A stretch of DNA of 64,000 nucleotides, taken from assembly GCA_964448135.1 (NCBI GenBank), contig CAYUVH010000007.1:258177-322176 (forward strand), given 5' to 3'. Positions within the stretch are counted from its first letter, which is position 1. Each line of letters begins with the position of its first letter. A program made the translations under genes and the position numbers. Under the pieces are notes generated by a model, which worked only from the letters and a program-made list of their open reading frames with translations, was not told the origin of the DNA and searched no databases. Below, piece by piece: positions 44,609 to 51,997 of the stretch. Source of the DNA: CAYUVH01 sp964448135 (lineage in GTDB: Bacteria > Verrucomicrobiota > Verrucomicrobiia > Limisphaerales > UBA8199).

Positions 44609-45430
44609 TTTTCTCACAACTCTCGCCCGCCCCATTTCTACGCCCCTAAACCCCGGCGAAACCTGCGCCCCCGCAAACCGCGCCTGTTCAAACCATGGAA
44701 ACTTCCCCGTCACCAAACTGCAATCCTCCACTTCCGCCTCCGCCGCCTGCCATTCCCATTCCGGATGCCAGATCCGAAACACCCACACCCGCCCCTTTTG
44801 CTCAAACCACCCACTATACCTCTCCATCAAAAACTCCTCCCGTCCCACTGGTCCCTCCGGTCGCACTCGTCCCATCCCCTTTTTTGTCCCAAACCTCCCG
44901 CTGTACTTAAAAGCCCCCTTCCCGTTCACCTCCCCCTCAAACACGCCCGCCTCAAAATCATGCTCATACTTCGCCACCCCCGCGCTGCATGGCAACCGAA
45001 ACAATCCGCTGCTCAAAACCCCGATCCCTGCGCGCACCACCATCGGCGGTGGTTTCCCCTCGCCCGAAAGCCACCCATGCAAAAACAGCGCTCCCCGTTC
45101 CTCCCCCTGCCGCGCATAAGTCCGAAAATTCAAAAACCTCCGGCACCCCACCCATTCAAACAACGATCCCACCCCCAATCTTCCGCACCCCCGAAAATTC
45201 CGCATCGAAACCGCCACCAAACTCACCCATGCCTTGCCCTCCCACAACTCCAACTCCAGCGGCTCCGGCACCAGCGGCCGCAAAACCTCCGGCGGCACCG
45301 TAAAATGCAACATCACCACCCGCTCCCAATCCGCGACCACAAACGGATCCCCCTTCGTCGCGTCCAACCGCCTCCGCGCCAATTCCACTTCCGATCCTGC
45401 CATCATCGTTGTCAGCACCTTACCACTCAT
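44606..45430 (-). CDS. DUF2071 family protein (YqjF-like)
   Basis: 274 residues. The first third carries the DUF2071 blocks DWERVVMLHFTVPPEVLRPLVP and LELWEGKAWVSLVAVSMRNFRG, and a later block resembles acetoacetate decarboxylase-like beta barrels (YVGRE-type). No signal peptide or helix was seen. A head of about 30 residues (MSGKVLTTMMAGSEVELARRR) may be longer than needed; a later start cannot be excluded. Biochemical role unknown. It belongs to the minus-strand run with the acyltransferase and epimerase-like genes. Confidence 0.78.
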   Translation of the reverse strand: MSGKVLTTMMAGSEVELARRRLDATKGDPFVVADWERVVMLHFTVPPEVLRPLVPEPLELELWEGKAWVSLVAVSMRNFRGCGRLGVGSLFEWVGCRRFLNFRTYARQGEERGALFLHGWLSGEGKPPPMVVRAGIGVLSSGLFRLPCSAGVAKYEHDFEAGVFEGEVNGKGAFKYSGRFGTKKGMGRVRPEGPVGREEFLMERYSGWFEQKGRVWVFRIWHPEWEWQAAEAEVEDCSLVTGKFPWFEQARFAGAQVSPGFRGVEMGRARVVRK

Positions 45431-45465
45431 AGCACTACCCGCGACCCGCTCATCCTTTTGGGATG

Positions 45466-45598
45466 AACTTTGGAGCTTGGAGCTTATCTGGACCTTGGTT
45501 CTTCTCTGTCTGGTACACGCTCATGGAGAACTCCCCCGTCATTCGTGCTTCGGGTTTCGGGTTTCTTTCGTCATTCGACATTCGTGCTTCGTCATTCA
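45466..45598. repeat. Two adjacent dispersed repeats inside the MBOAT operon
   Basis: 45466-45510 is a 'TGGTCCTTGG' copy (copy 3 of 5) and 45536-45598 a 'CATTCGTC' copy (copy 4 of 4). The latter begins, on the minus strand, directly after the stop codon of the small membrane-protein gene. Confidence 0.75.
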
Positions 45599-46003
45599 AA
45601 TCGCTGCCATAAAATACACCACCGCAAACCCGCCATACATCACCAGCAGTATAACATGCACCACCGTCCTCCCCACCTGCCCCCGCCAATGACTGCTGCT
45701 ATAATACGTCACCTGCAGCACCGTCCGCACCGCCCAGAAAAACCCGATCGCCGCCGCCAGCCACGCCGCGAGCGGGCTCGCGGTCGTGGCCATCTCCCCG
45801 GCGAACCGCCAGGTCACGGCGGCAAAAATCGTGAGCGTGATCGAAATGAACCAGGCATGAACATGAAACACCTCCTTCATCAGCAACGGCACCCGCTCCA
45901 ATTCCTCTTCCCACTCCAACAGCGACACCAATCTCAAATTCAGCAACGCAATCCCCATCTGCGCCGCCGCCACCACCATCAACGCAATCTGTAACCGATT
46001 CAC
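45596..46003 (-). CDS. Small four-helix membrane protein
   Basis: 135 residues from GTG at 46003, which overlaps the upstream stop by four bases (GTGA). Hydrophobic segments at about 6-26, 52-72, 83-101 and 112-132 suggest four membrane helices. A charged loop EWEEELERVPLLMKEVFHVHAW follows the first. No family was recognised. A longer reading from an upstream ATG is low-complexity and overlaps the preceding gene in another frame, so it was rejected. The overlap means it is co-translated with the preceding membrane protein. Confidence 0.68.
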   Translation of the reverse strand: MNRLQIALMVVAAAQMGIALLNLRLVSLLEWEEELERVPLLMKEVFHVHAWFISITLTIFAAVTWRFAGEMATTASPLAAWLAAAIGFFWAVRTVLQVTYYSSSHWRGQVGRTVVHVILLVMYGGFAVVYFMAAI

Positions 46004-46425
46004 AGCCGCCCTCCCTTCCACGCCGCAAACGCGTAAACCGCCAGCAGATAGATGAACACCACATTGATCGCCCGATAACCGCTCCGGTAAAACCAGTTCG
46101 TCAGATACGGCCGCACATCGAACACAAACGCCGCCGCGATCAGCCGCAGCAACCAAAACGCCGTCAGCAGCACGCACAACCCCCGCGCCACCGGCTCCCC
46201 CGCGGCCATCGCGTGCGCAAAAATAAACGTCAGGCTGCCAAACCCCACCAGCATCAGCCCGATGAACGCGATATAAACGAAGAACAAACTCCGTAGAAAC
46301 GGCGGCAGCGTCCCCAAGTGGCTCGTGAGCTTCACCGCCCTCGGCATCGAAGCCCCCGCCCAAATCAGTCCGAGATGAAGCACCGCTGCAACCTGGAGCA
46401 ACCATGTCAGTGTTTGTGTATTCAT
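46000..46425 (-). CDS. Small four-helix membrane protein
   Basis: 141 residues from ATG at 46425 (MNTQTLTWLLQVAAVLHLGL), seven bases after the acyltransferase stop. Four hydrophobic segments (about 6-24, 42-64, 76-96 and 115-135). A motif SHLGTLPPFLRSLFFVYIAFIG lies in the second. The helix pattern resembles that of its downstream neighbour, so the two may form a heteromer. No family was recognised. The stop overlaps the next GTG start. Confidence 0.7.
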   Translation of the reverse strand: MNTQTLTWLLQVAAVLHLGLIWAGASMPRAVKLTSHLGTLPPFLRSLFFVYIAFIGLMLVGFGSLTFIFAHAMAAGEPVARGLCVLLTAFWLLRLIAAAFVFDVRPYLTNWFYRSGYRAINVVFIYLLAVYAFAAWKGGRL

Positions 46426-46432
46426 AAAATCC

Positions 46433-47443
46433 TCAAATCCCGCCGAACGCCCGTAACATCGGCAAAACGACATTCCGCACGAAGACCGGCGGAAACAGCC
46501 AGAACGCCGGCCCCGCCGTCATCCCAATCGCAAAAATCCTTCCCCGCCATCCCCGCCCCAGCCCCAACGCTTTTCCCCCACCACTCCGCTCCAAACAAAC
46601 CCCCGCTCCCTGCGCCAGGAAGTACGCCGTCGGCAATCCATACCCGCCCCGCGCCGGCACCGTGATGACCGCCTCATGAATCAGTCCCGAAATCAGAAAC
46701 ACCCCCATCGTCGCCGCTATGCTTCCCCACTTCCTTGCCAGCGGCCGAAACGCCAGCCGGAATACCAGCTCATTGAACGCGCTGTTCCACCGCTTCCCCC
46801 AAAACTCCGCCAACGAAACACTCGCCGCCGGATTCTGCATCACCCGCTTCACCCGCACCCCCGCCGCGTTCCACCCCAGCGCCAGCAAATCAAACAAACC
46901 AAAGTGCAGAAACACCACCACTCCGACCATCCCCAGCCAACCCACCGCCAGCCTCCGTTCACCCCCGCTTGCCCTCACCGCCACCCAAACCATCCCCACC
47001 CCCAAAATCATCCTCGCCACCGCCCACCCCCATTCCCTGGCCCTGGCCCCTCTCCGCTCCCGCCTCCCCAAAAACGGCCGCGACTCCATGCCCGGCCACG
47101 CAAATAAATAACCGGGCATCGCCAGCCATCTGCTTTGCAACCGCTGTCCCGAACTCCCGTTTCGAATTCCCGCCTTCTTTGAATTCCCAAATTTCAAATT
47201 TGAAATTATGTCCCCACCTCCTTCGCTCCCTCCCGCTTTACGCCACATCACCCACTTGCACCCCAAAAAAACCGCCCCCGCCATCGCCCACATAAAAACC
47301 CAATCCGCCACCCGCCCCCGCATCCCAACCGCGCCCGCCACCAGCCCAATCATCGGTCCCCACGCCACAAAAAAGCCCCACCTTATCCAACTCGCGCCAC
47401 CCGCCCCCAGCGTCTTCCCCTCCTGGCACTCATGCTCACTCAT
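46433..47443 (-). CDS. MBOAT/wax-synthase-like acyltransferase
   Basis: About 336 residues from Met at 47443 (MSEHECQEG), which has GGAG-type pairing upstream; an ATG at 47491 overlaps the palindrome and lacks one. Seven or more membrane helices. The wax-synthase/MBOAT_2 motif SLAEFWGKRWNSAFNELVFR and the later LISGLIHEAVITVPARGG, with the expected catalytic His in the membrane, are visible. The enzyme would transfer an acyl group to an alcohol or glycan. An AT-rich repeat (47190-47207) is read in frame as NLKFGNSK near residue 80-86. It is first in the five-gene run. Confidence 0.72.
   Translation of the reverse strand: MSEHECQEGKTLGAGGASWIRWGFFVAWGPMIGLVAGAVGMRGRVADWVFMWAMAGAVFLGCKWVMWRKAGGSEGGGDIISNLKFGNSKKAGIRNGSSGQRLQSRWLAMPGYLFAWPGMESRPFLGRRERRGARAREWGWAVARMILGVGMVWVAVRASGGERRLAVGWLGMVGVVVFLHFGLFDLLALGWNAAGVRVKRVMQNPAASVSLAEFWGKRWNSAFNELVFRLAFRPLARKWGSIAATMGVFLISGLIHEAVITVPARGGYGLPTAYFLAQGAGVCLERSGGGKALGLGRGWRGRIFAIGMTAGPAFWLFPPVFVRNVVLPMLRAFGGI
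47190..47207. repeat. AT-rich palindrome within the MBOAT gene
   Basis: AATTTCAAATTTGAAATT is an 18-base perfect palindrome in a GC-rich gene, related to the AT-rich repeat at 22447-22472. It is read through in frame. Confidence 0.6.
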
Positions 47444-47490
47444 GTCACCCGCCACTCCCACTCTCCCCACCTGTCGCACCCCGGTCGTCA

Positions 47491-47528
47491 TATTCTGTTA
47501 TTTCTGTCTATACAGAAATTACAGAATA
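47491..47528. promoter_or_regulatory. Long near-perfect dyad, probable operator of the MBOAT operon
   Basis: Arms TATTCTGTTATTTCTGT (47491-47507) and ACAGAAATTACAGAATA (47512-47528) are 17 bases with one mismatch, around CTAT. TTCTGT half-sites occur twice per arm. There is no flanking T-run, so a terminator is unlikely. It lies 48 bases ahead of the preferred start of the MBOAT gene. Confidence 0.65.
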
Positions 47529-47752
47529 AATGATTTAATGCAAGTGTTTTTTTTGAATCAACCACCGGAACCGTGAATTCATCCGACCGGCCACGCTGAA
47601 TCATTTTTGGCGAATCCGAAAGCCTCGCATCCAAGCCGGAAAGATTGCGTTGGAAAAACGCGCGCGCGAAAATGCCACTGTGGCAGCCGAGCTCTTCAAT
47701 CGCGTGCGCTTGGTGGGCAAAGGATACGCGCACGCAAGCACGAAGCCCGGGC

Positions 47753-47802
47753 AACGTCCGCCAGGTTTTGGACTGCGGCAGTCCTCTGCCGCTTTTCGTT
47801 CA
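47753..47802 (+). terminator. Repeat-borne terminator hairpin (copy 2 of 2)
   Basis: AACGTCCG, then hairpin GCGGCAG-TCCT-CTGCCGC (47775-47792) and TTTT. It is almost identical over 50 bases to 38268-38317. Here no plus-strand gene precedes it, so it looks like a displaced repeat and not a used terminator. Confidence 0.75.
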
Positions 47803-47856
47803 AACTCCTCACGCGCATCGGGTTACCCCACGGACCTAAACCCTGTATCTTGGAAG

Positions 47857-48028
47857 TTAACGAGGCCCGTTTTTGCCAGCCACCCGATGCGGACAATCGC
47901 CACCAAATGGCGCCTCCTTTCTAGCGTGTCCACACGCTCTCCCTCTCCCTTCTTGTCGCGTCCCGCTCAGCGGGGCGGATGGGAGAGGGCTGGGGTGAGG
48001 GGGACTTTGCCTGCCAACTGAATCGTTC
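47857..48028. repeat. Composite repeat element, intergenic copy
   Basis: Starts TTAACGAGGC, runs through GCGGACAATCGCCACCAAA and a CCCTCTCCC...GGGAGAGGG hairpin with a longer loop, and ends near ATCGTTCC. It aligns by eye with 34762-34909, where it lies inside the ModF-like gene. Confidence 0.7.
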
Positions 48029-48068
48029 CGGCTAAGGTTGGAACTCCGCGTTACCCGGTTCGTTAAGC

Positions 48069-48126
48069 GAGCATTGGTCCTCGGTCCTTGGTGCTTCTCT
48101 GGTGCTTGGTCCTTGGTTCTTGGTCC
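48069..48126. repeat. 'TGGTCCTTGG' dispersed repeat (copy 4 of 5)
   Basis: Tandem variants of TCCTTGGTGCTTCTCTGG directly ahead of the NCS1 permease gene. It is open in the permease frame and would give a false N-terminus. Confidence 0.75.
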
Positions 48127-48206
48127 TTTTATTCGGAGCGCTTCCCCTTCCCGTTTTCTCCTTTCCGCCTCCCGCTTTCTCCCCTTTACTCTTCCGGATC
48201 ACCGGA

Positions 48207-49733
48207 ATGAATTCGAGTCCCAGCCAGTTGAGCGATGCCGATCTCGCGGCTGTCCGCGCCAGCTCGCTTTACAATCACGATCTCGCCCCCGTCCCGCCCG
48301 CCGAACGCAAATGGCGCGTCGGTAGTTTCGCCGCGCTGTGGATCTCCATGTCCGCCTGCATCCCCACCTACATGCTCGCCTCCTCGCTCATCGGCGGCGG
48401 CATGAACTGGTCCCAGGCTATCATCACCATCTTCCTGGGGAATCTCATCGTCCTCATCCCAATGGTGCTGAACGCCCACGCGGGCACCAAATACGGCATT
48501 CCCTTTCCCGTCTACTGCCGCGCCTCCTTCGGGACGCTGGGCGCGAACATCCCCGCCCTGCTCCGCGCGCTCGTCGCCTGCGGCTGGTTCGGCATCCAGA
48601 CTTGGATCGGCGGCCACGCCATCTACAAAATCGTCTCCGTCTTTTTCCCTTCGCTCCGCGATGGCGCGATGCTTGGCTTCCTCGACATCAACCTGGCCCA
48701 GCTCATCTGCTTCCTCTTTTTCTGGGCCATCAACATGCTCGTGATCTACCTCGGCATCGATTGCATCCGCTGGCTCCTGAACATCAAGGCTCCGGTCCTT
48801 ATCTTCCTCGGCCTCGCCCTGCTCGCCTGGGCCTACAAGGAAGCCGGCGGCTTCGGCCCGATTCTCTCCCAACCCTCCGCCTTCGACCCCGGCCAGCCGC
48901 AGGCCGGCAAATTCTGGTCCTACTTTTTCCCCGCGCTCACCGGCATGATCGGCTTCTGGGCCACGCTCTCGCTGAATATCCCCGACTTCTCCCGCTACGC
49001 CGTCTCCCAAAAGGACCAGGCGCTCGGCCAGGCGCTCGGCCTGCCGCTTACCATGGCCCTCTACTCCTTCATCGGCGTTGCCGTCACCTCCGCCACGACC
49101 ATTATCTACGGCCACACCATCTGGGACCCCGTGGACGTCTTGGAAAAATTCCGTCATCCAGCCGTGCTGATCGTGGCGATGATTTCCCTCTGCGTCGCCA
49201 CCCTCGCCACCAACATCGCCGCCAACGTCGTCAGCCCCGCCAACGACATCGCCAATCTCTCACCCAAACGCATTTCCTTCCGCACCGGCGGTTACGTCAC
49301 CGGCATCATCGGGATCCTGATGATGCCTTGGAAACTCGTCGCCGACCCCAACGGTTACATCTTCACCTGGCTCGTCGCCTACAGCGCGCTGCTCGGCCCC
49401 ATCGGCGGTGTCCTCATCGCCGATTACTTCGTCGTCCGCCGCTGTCACCTCAATCTCCCCGCCCTCTATCGCCTCGACGGCGAATACCGGTTCACCAACG
49501 GCTTCAGCCTCCTGGCCATCGTCGCCCTGCTCGCCGGCGCGCTCCCCAGCCTGCCTGGCTTCCTTGCACACATCAAAGCCATCAATCCCGATTCGGTTGC
49601 GCCCGCCCTCATCCATCTTTACAATTACGCATGGTTTGTGGGATTCGCAGTTGCATTCATCGTCTACGTCGCCGGCCGCTCCTTCGCGCCCGCGCCATTC
49701 TCCATGGAACGCCCCCAACCCGCCGCCGACTAA
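48207..49733 (+). CDS. NCS1-family nucleobase/allantoin-type permease
   Basis: 508 residues from ATG at 48207 (MNSSPSQLSDADLAAVRASS). Twelve-helix nucleobase:cation symporter-1 of the Mhp1/PucI type, taking up a nucleobase, hydantoin or allantoin with Na+ or H+. The N-terminal NHDLAPVPPAERKWRVGSF block, GIQTWIGGHAIY in helix 3 and SLNIPDFSRYA in helix 8 fit the family. The upstream in-frame extension is repeat DNA and was discarded. A class III aminotransferase follows after a 56-base TTTTAACC repeat, suggesting a pyrimidine or ureide breakdown unit. Confidence 0.87.
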   Translation: MNSSPSQLSDADLAAVRASSLYNHDLAPVPPAERKWRVGSFAALWISMSACIPTYMLASSLIGGGMNWSQAIITIFLGNLIVLIPMVLNAHAGTKYGIPFPVYCRASFGTLGANIPALLRALVACGWFGIQTWIGGHAIYKIVSVFFPSLRDGAMLGFLDINLAQLICFLFFWAINMLVIYLGIDCIRWLLNIKAPVLIFLGLALLAWAYKEAGGFGPILSQPSAFDPGQPQAGKFWSYFFPALTGMIGFWATLSLNIPDFSRYAVSQKDQALGQALGLPLTMALYSFIGVAVTSATTIIYGHTIWDPVDVLEKFRHPAVLIVAMISLCVATLATNIAANVVSPANDIANLSPKRISFRTGGYVTGIIGILMMPWKLVADPNGYIFTWLVAYSALLGPIGGVLIADYFVVRRCHLNLPALYRLDGEYRFTNGFSLLAIVALLAGALPSLPGFLAHIKAINPDSVAPALIHLYNYAWFVGFAVAFIVYVAGRSFAPAPFSMERPQPAAD

Positions 49734-49738
49734 TTTTT

Positions 49739-49766
49739 TTAACCTTTTAACCTTTTAACTTTTTTA
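49739..49766. repeat. Tandem TTTTAACC repeat (second copy)
   Basis: Follows the permease stop TAA directly and matches 24018-24048 in unit sequence. Confidence 0.65.
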
Positions 49767-49789
49767 ACCACTTCAACTTTCCACGCTTT

Positions 49790-51139
49790 ATGAACAAACC
49801 ACCCACCCTGCCCCCGACCGACCACAAACCGCAGCCCTACCAAGGCCCGTCCGCCGACGAAGTCCTCGCGCTGCGCAAACAATATCTCAACCCCGGCCTC
49901 TTCCTCTATTACAAGAAGCCGATCATGTTCGTGGAGGGCAAAGCCCAGTACATCTGGGACGATACCGGCAAGCGCTACCTCGACGGTCTCGGCGGCATCG
50001 TGACCATCAGCGTCGGCCACTGCCACCCGCACGTCGTCGCCGCGGCCAACAAGCAGAATGAGATCCTGCAGCATTCCACCACGATTTATCTCCATCCGAA
50101 CATCTCGCTGTTCGCCGAGAAGCTCGCCTCCAAGATGCCGGGCGACCTCAAGGTCTGCTACTTCGTGAATTCCGGTTCCGAAGCCAACGACCTCGCCCTC
50201 CTCATGGCCCGCGCCTACACCGGCAACTACGACATCATCGCCCTGCGCAACGCCTACCACGGCGGCAACGCCTCTGGCATGAGCGTGACCGCGCACAGCA
50301 CCTGGAAATTCAACGTCCCCCACAGCTTCGGCGTCCATCACGCCATCGCCGCCGATCCCTATCGCGGCCCCTACGGCCGCAACGATCCCGACGCCGGCAA
50401 GAAATACGCCGCCGACGTTAAGGAACTGATTTCCTTTGCCACCCCGGGCCAGGTCGCCGGCTTCATCGCTGAATCCATTCAGGGCGTCGGCGGCGCCGTC
50501 GTCTTCCCCGATGGCTACCTCAAGCACACCTACGAGCACGTCCGCGCCGCGGGCGGCGTCTGCATCGCCGACGAAGTCCAGGCCGGCTTCGGCCGCACGG
50601 GCACGCATTTCTGGGGCTTCGAAACCCAGGGCGTGATTCCGGATATCGTCACGATGGCCAAAGGCATCGGCAACGGCGCGCCCCTCGCCGCCGTCGTCAC
50701 CACCCCGCAAATCGCGGCCGTGATCGCCAAGCGCATTCACTTCAACACTTTCGGCGGCAACCCCATCGTCTGCGCCATCGGCAAAGCCGTCCTCGAAGTC
50801 ATCGAAAAAGAAAACCTCCAAAAGAACGCCCTCGAGCAAGGCAACTACATCCTGGCCGGCCTCGAGAAACTCAAGGCGAAGTATCCCATCATCGGCGACG
50901 TCCGCGGCAAAGGCCTCCTCCTCGGCGTGGAACTCGTCAAGGACCACACGACGAAGGAACCCGCCAAAGCCGAAGTCGCCGCCATCATGGAATCCGCCCG
51001 CGAAATGGGCCTGCTCCTCGGCAAAGGCGGCCTCAACGGCAGCGTCATCCGCTTCGCCCCGCCCATGTGCATCAACCGCGCCGACGCCGACTTCATGCTC
51101 GCCGTCTTCGACGCCGCCTTCGCCGAACTCAAAGGCTAA
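49790..51139 (+). CDS. Class III aminotransferase (AGXT2/beta-alanine-type)
   Basis: 449 residues, PLP-dependent, cytoplasmic. The class III pattern is clear: YFVNSGSEANDLALLMARAYTG, CIADEVQAGFGRTGTHFWGF with the PLP-ring Asp, and DIVTMAKGIGNGAPLAAVV with K291 as Schiff-base lysine. It is closest in look to alanine-glyoxylate aminotransferase 2 and beta-alanine-pyruvate transaminases. With the NCS1 permease next to it, transamination of beta-alanine or beta-aminoisobutyrate from reductive pyrimidine breakdown is the best guess, but the ring-opening enzymes are not in the window. Confidence 0.87.
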   Translation: MNKPPTLPPTDHKPQPYQGPSADEVLALRKQYLNPGLFLYYKKPIMFVEGKAQYIWDDTGKRYLDGLGGIVTISVGHCHPHVVAAANKQNEILQHSTTIYLHPNISLFAEKLASKMPGDLKVCYFVNSGSEANDLALLMARAYTGNYDIIALRNAYHGGNASGMSVTAHSTWKFNVPHSFGVHHAIAADPYRGPYGRNDPDAGKKYAADVKELISFATPGQVAGFIAESIQGVGGAVVFPDGYLKHTYEHVRAAGGVCIADEVQAGFGRTGTHFWGFETQGVIPDIVTMAKGIGNGAPLAAVVTTPQIAAVIAKRIHFNTFGGNPIVCAIGKAVLEVIEKENLQKNALEQGNYILAGLEKLKAKYPIIGDVRGKGLLLGVELVKDHTTKEPAKAEVAAIMESAREMGLLLGKGGLNGSVIRFAPPMCINRADADFMLAVFDAAFAELKG

Positions 51140-51144
51140 GCTTG

Positions 51145-51178
51145 GAACGCGGCCGTCCCGGCCGCAGCAACGTCCGAA
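51145..51178 (+). repeat. GC hairpin repeat ending in AACGTCCG
   Basis: GCGGCCG-TCC-CGGCCGC (51149-51165), then AGC and AACGTCCG (51169-51176). It is immediately followed by a terminator. Related to 19565-19598. Confidence 0.7.
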
Positions 51179-51183
51179 CCACT

Positions 51184-51229
51184 GCCGCTCTCCGTTCGCG
51201 CCAATCGAGCACGGAGAGCGGCTTTTTTT
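51184..51229 (+). terminator. Rho-independent terminator after the aminotransferase
   Basis: GCCGCTCTCCGT (51184-51195) pairs perfectly with ACGGAGAGCGGC (51211-51222), loop of 15, followed by seven T. Confidence 0.92.
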
Positions 51230-51241
51230 GACCCACACTCC

Positions 51242-51967
51242 ATGCACACCATCACCAACCGCGCCCCCAAACCGGACGAACTCCGCGTCATCCAGGCGCA
51301 GGCAAAACCCGACGTCGCCTCCTTCGGTTGCCTGGTGTTGATGTTCGGCATCCTTCCGGGCTTCCTGCTCGGCAAGTTAGGCGCCTGGATCGGTCGTCAG
51401 TCATCGCCGCCCCTGACCGCTGAATACCACCTTGCGGGCTGGCTCATCGGGTTCCTCGTTTTCGTGTTCGCGCTTTTCAAGTTCCTCCCCTACCAGCGTC
51501 ACCGCCGAAAGCGCGCGCGATCGGACGCTTCCGAACTCACCGTCCAGGAAATCTCTGTCACCAATCCCCGTGTCTTTGAACTCTTCCTCGTTGATGAAAA
51601 CGAACCCATCCTCGCCTTCGACATTGGCGACGACAAAATTCTCTATCTCCAGGGCCAATGGCTCCGCGACGCCGAAACCTACGGCGCGGTCTGCGATTCA
51701 AATTCCGATCCTGAGGAAAATATCGTGAACGGCCTCGCGGCTCCCTTCAGTTTCCCAAGCAGCGCCTTCACCCTCACACGCCTTCCCCACAGCAAGCGCA
51801 TCCTCAAAATAATCGTCCAAGGCGCTTATCTGCCGCCCGAGAAGAAAACCGATGCCCTGCGCCAGGAATACGATTTTCGGGACTCGGAATTATTCGAAGG
51901 CCAACTCGAAGACCTCACCAACATCCTTGCCCGTGCTTACGCAAAGCAAGCCACGACCCGTAGTTGA
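51242..51967 (+). CDS. Hypothetical membrane protein
   Basis: 241 residues. Two membrane helices (about 29-52, LVLMFGILPGFLLGKLGAW, and 62-80, LAGWLIGFLVFVFALF) are followed by a basic stretch (RHRRKRAR) and a cytoplasmic domain of about 150 residues. That domain has the blocks LTVQEISVTNPRVFEL, GDDKILYLQGQWLRD and AFTLTRLPHSKRILKI. No family was recognised. It starts 12 bases after a strong terminator, so it has its own promoter or depends on read-through. Distinct from the aminotransferase in composition. Confidence 0.68.
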   Translation: MHTITNRAPKPDELRVIQAQAKPDVASFGCLVLMFGILPGFLLGKLGAWIGRQSSPPLTAEYHLAGWLIGFLVFVFALFKFLPYQRHRRKRARSDASELTVQEISVTNPRVFELFLVDENEPILAFDIGDDKILYLQGQWLRDAETYGAVCDSNSDPEENIVNGLAAPFSFPSSAFTLTRLPHSKRILKIIVQGAYLPPEKKTDALRQEYDFRDSELFEGQLEDLTNILARAYAKQATTRS

Positions 51968-51997
51968 AACTCGATTGGATGGTCTGAGGTGCCGGAC

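Larger units (their letters stand above)
47529..48206. other. Gene-free region made largely of dispersed repeats
   Basis: About 680 bases between the MBOAT operon and the NCS1 permease. It holds three repeats in a row: the terminator repeat (47753-47802), the composite element (47857-48028) and a 'TGGTCCTTGG' copy (48069-48126). The first 220 bases show nothing recognisable. Reading frames here are short and low-complexity. Confidence 0.65.

Noticed and set aside
45596..46405. A 269-residue version of the small membrane protein
   Set aside because: The first half overlaps the preceding gene in another frame and is low-complexity; a GTG at 46003 with a GTGA overlap is more sensible.
48102..48206. 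Upstream in-frame extension of the NCS1 permease
   Set aside because: Encoded by the same repeat family; ATG at 48207 starts a normal family N-terminus.
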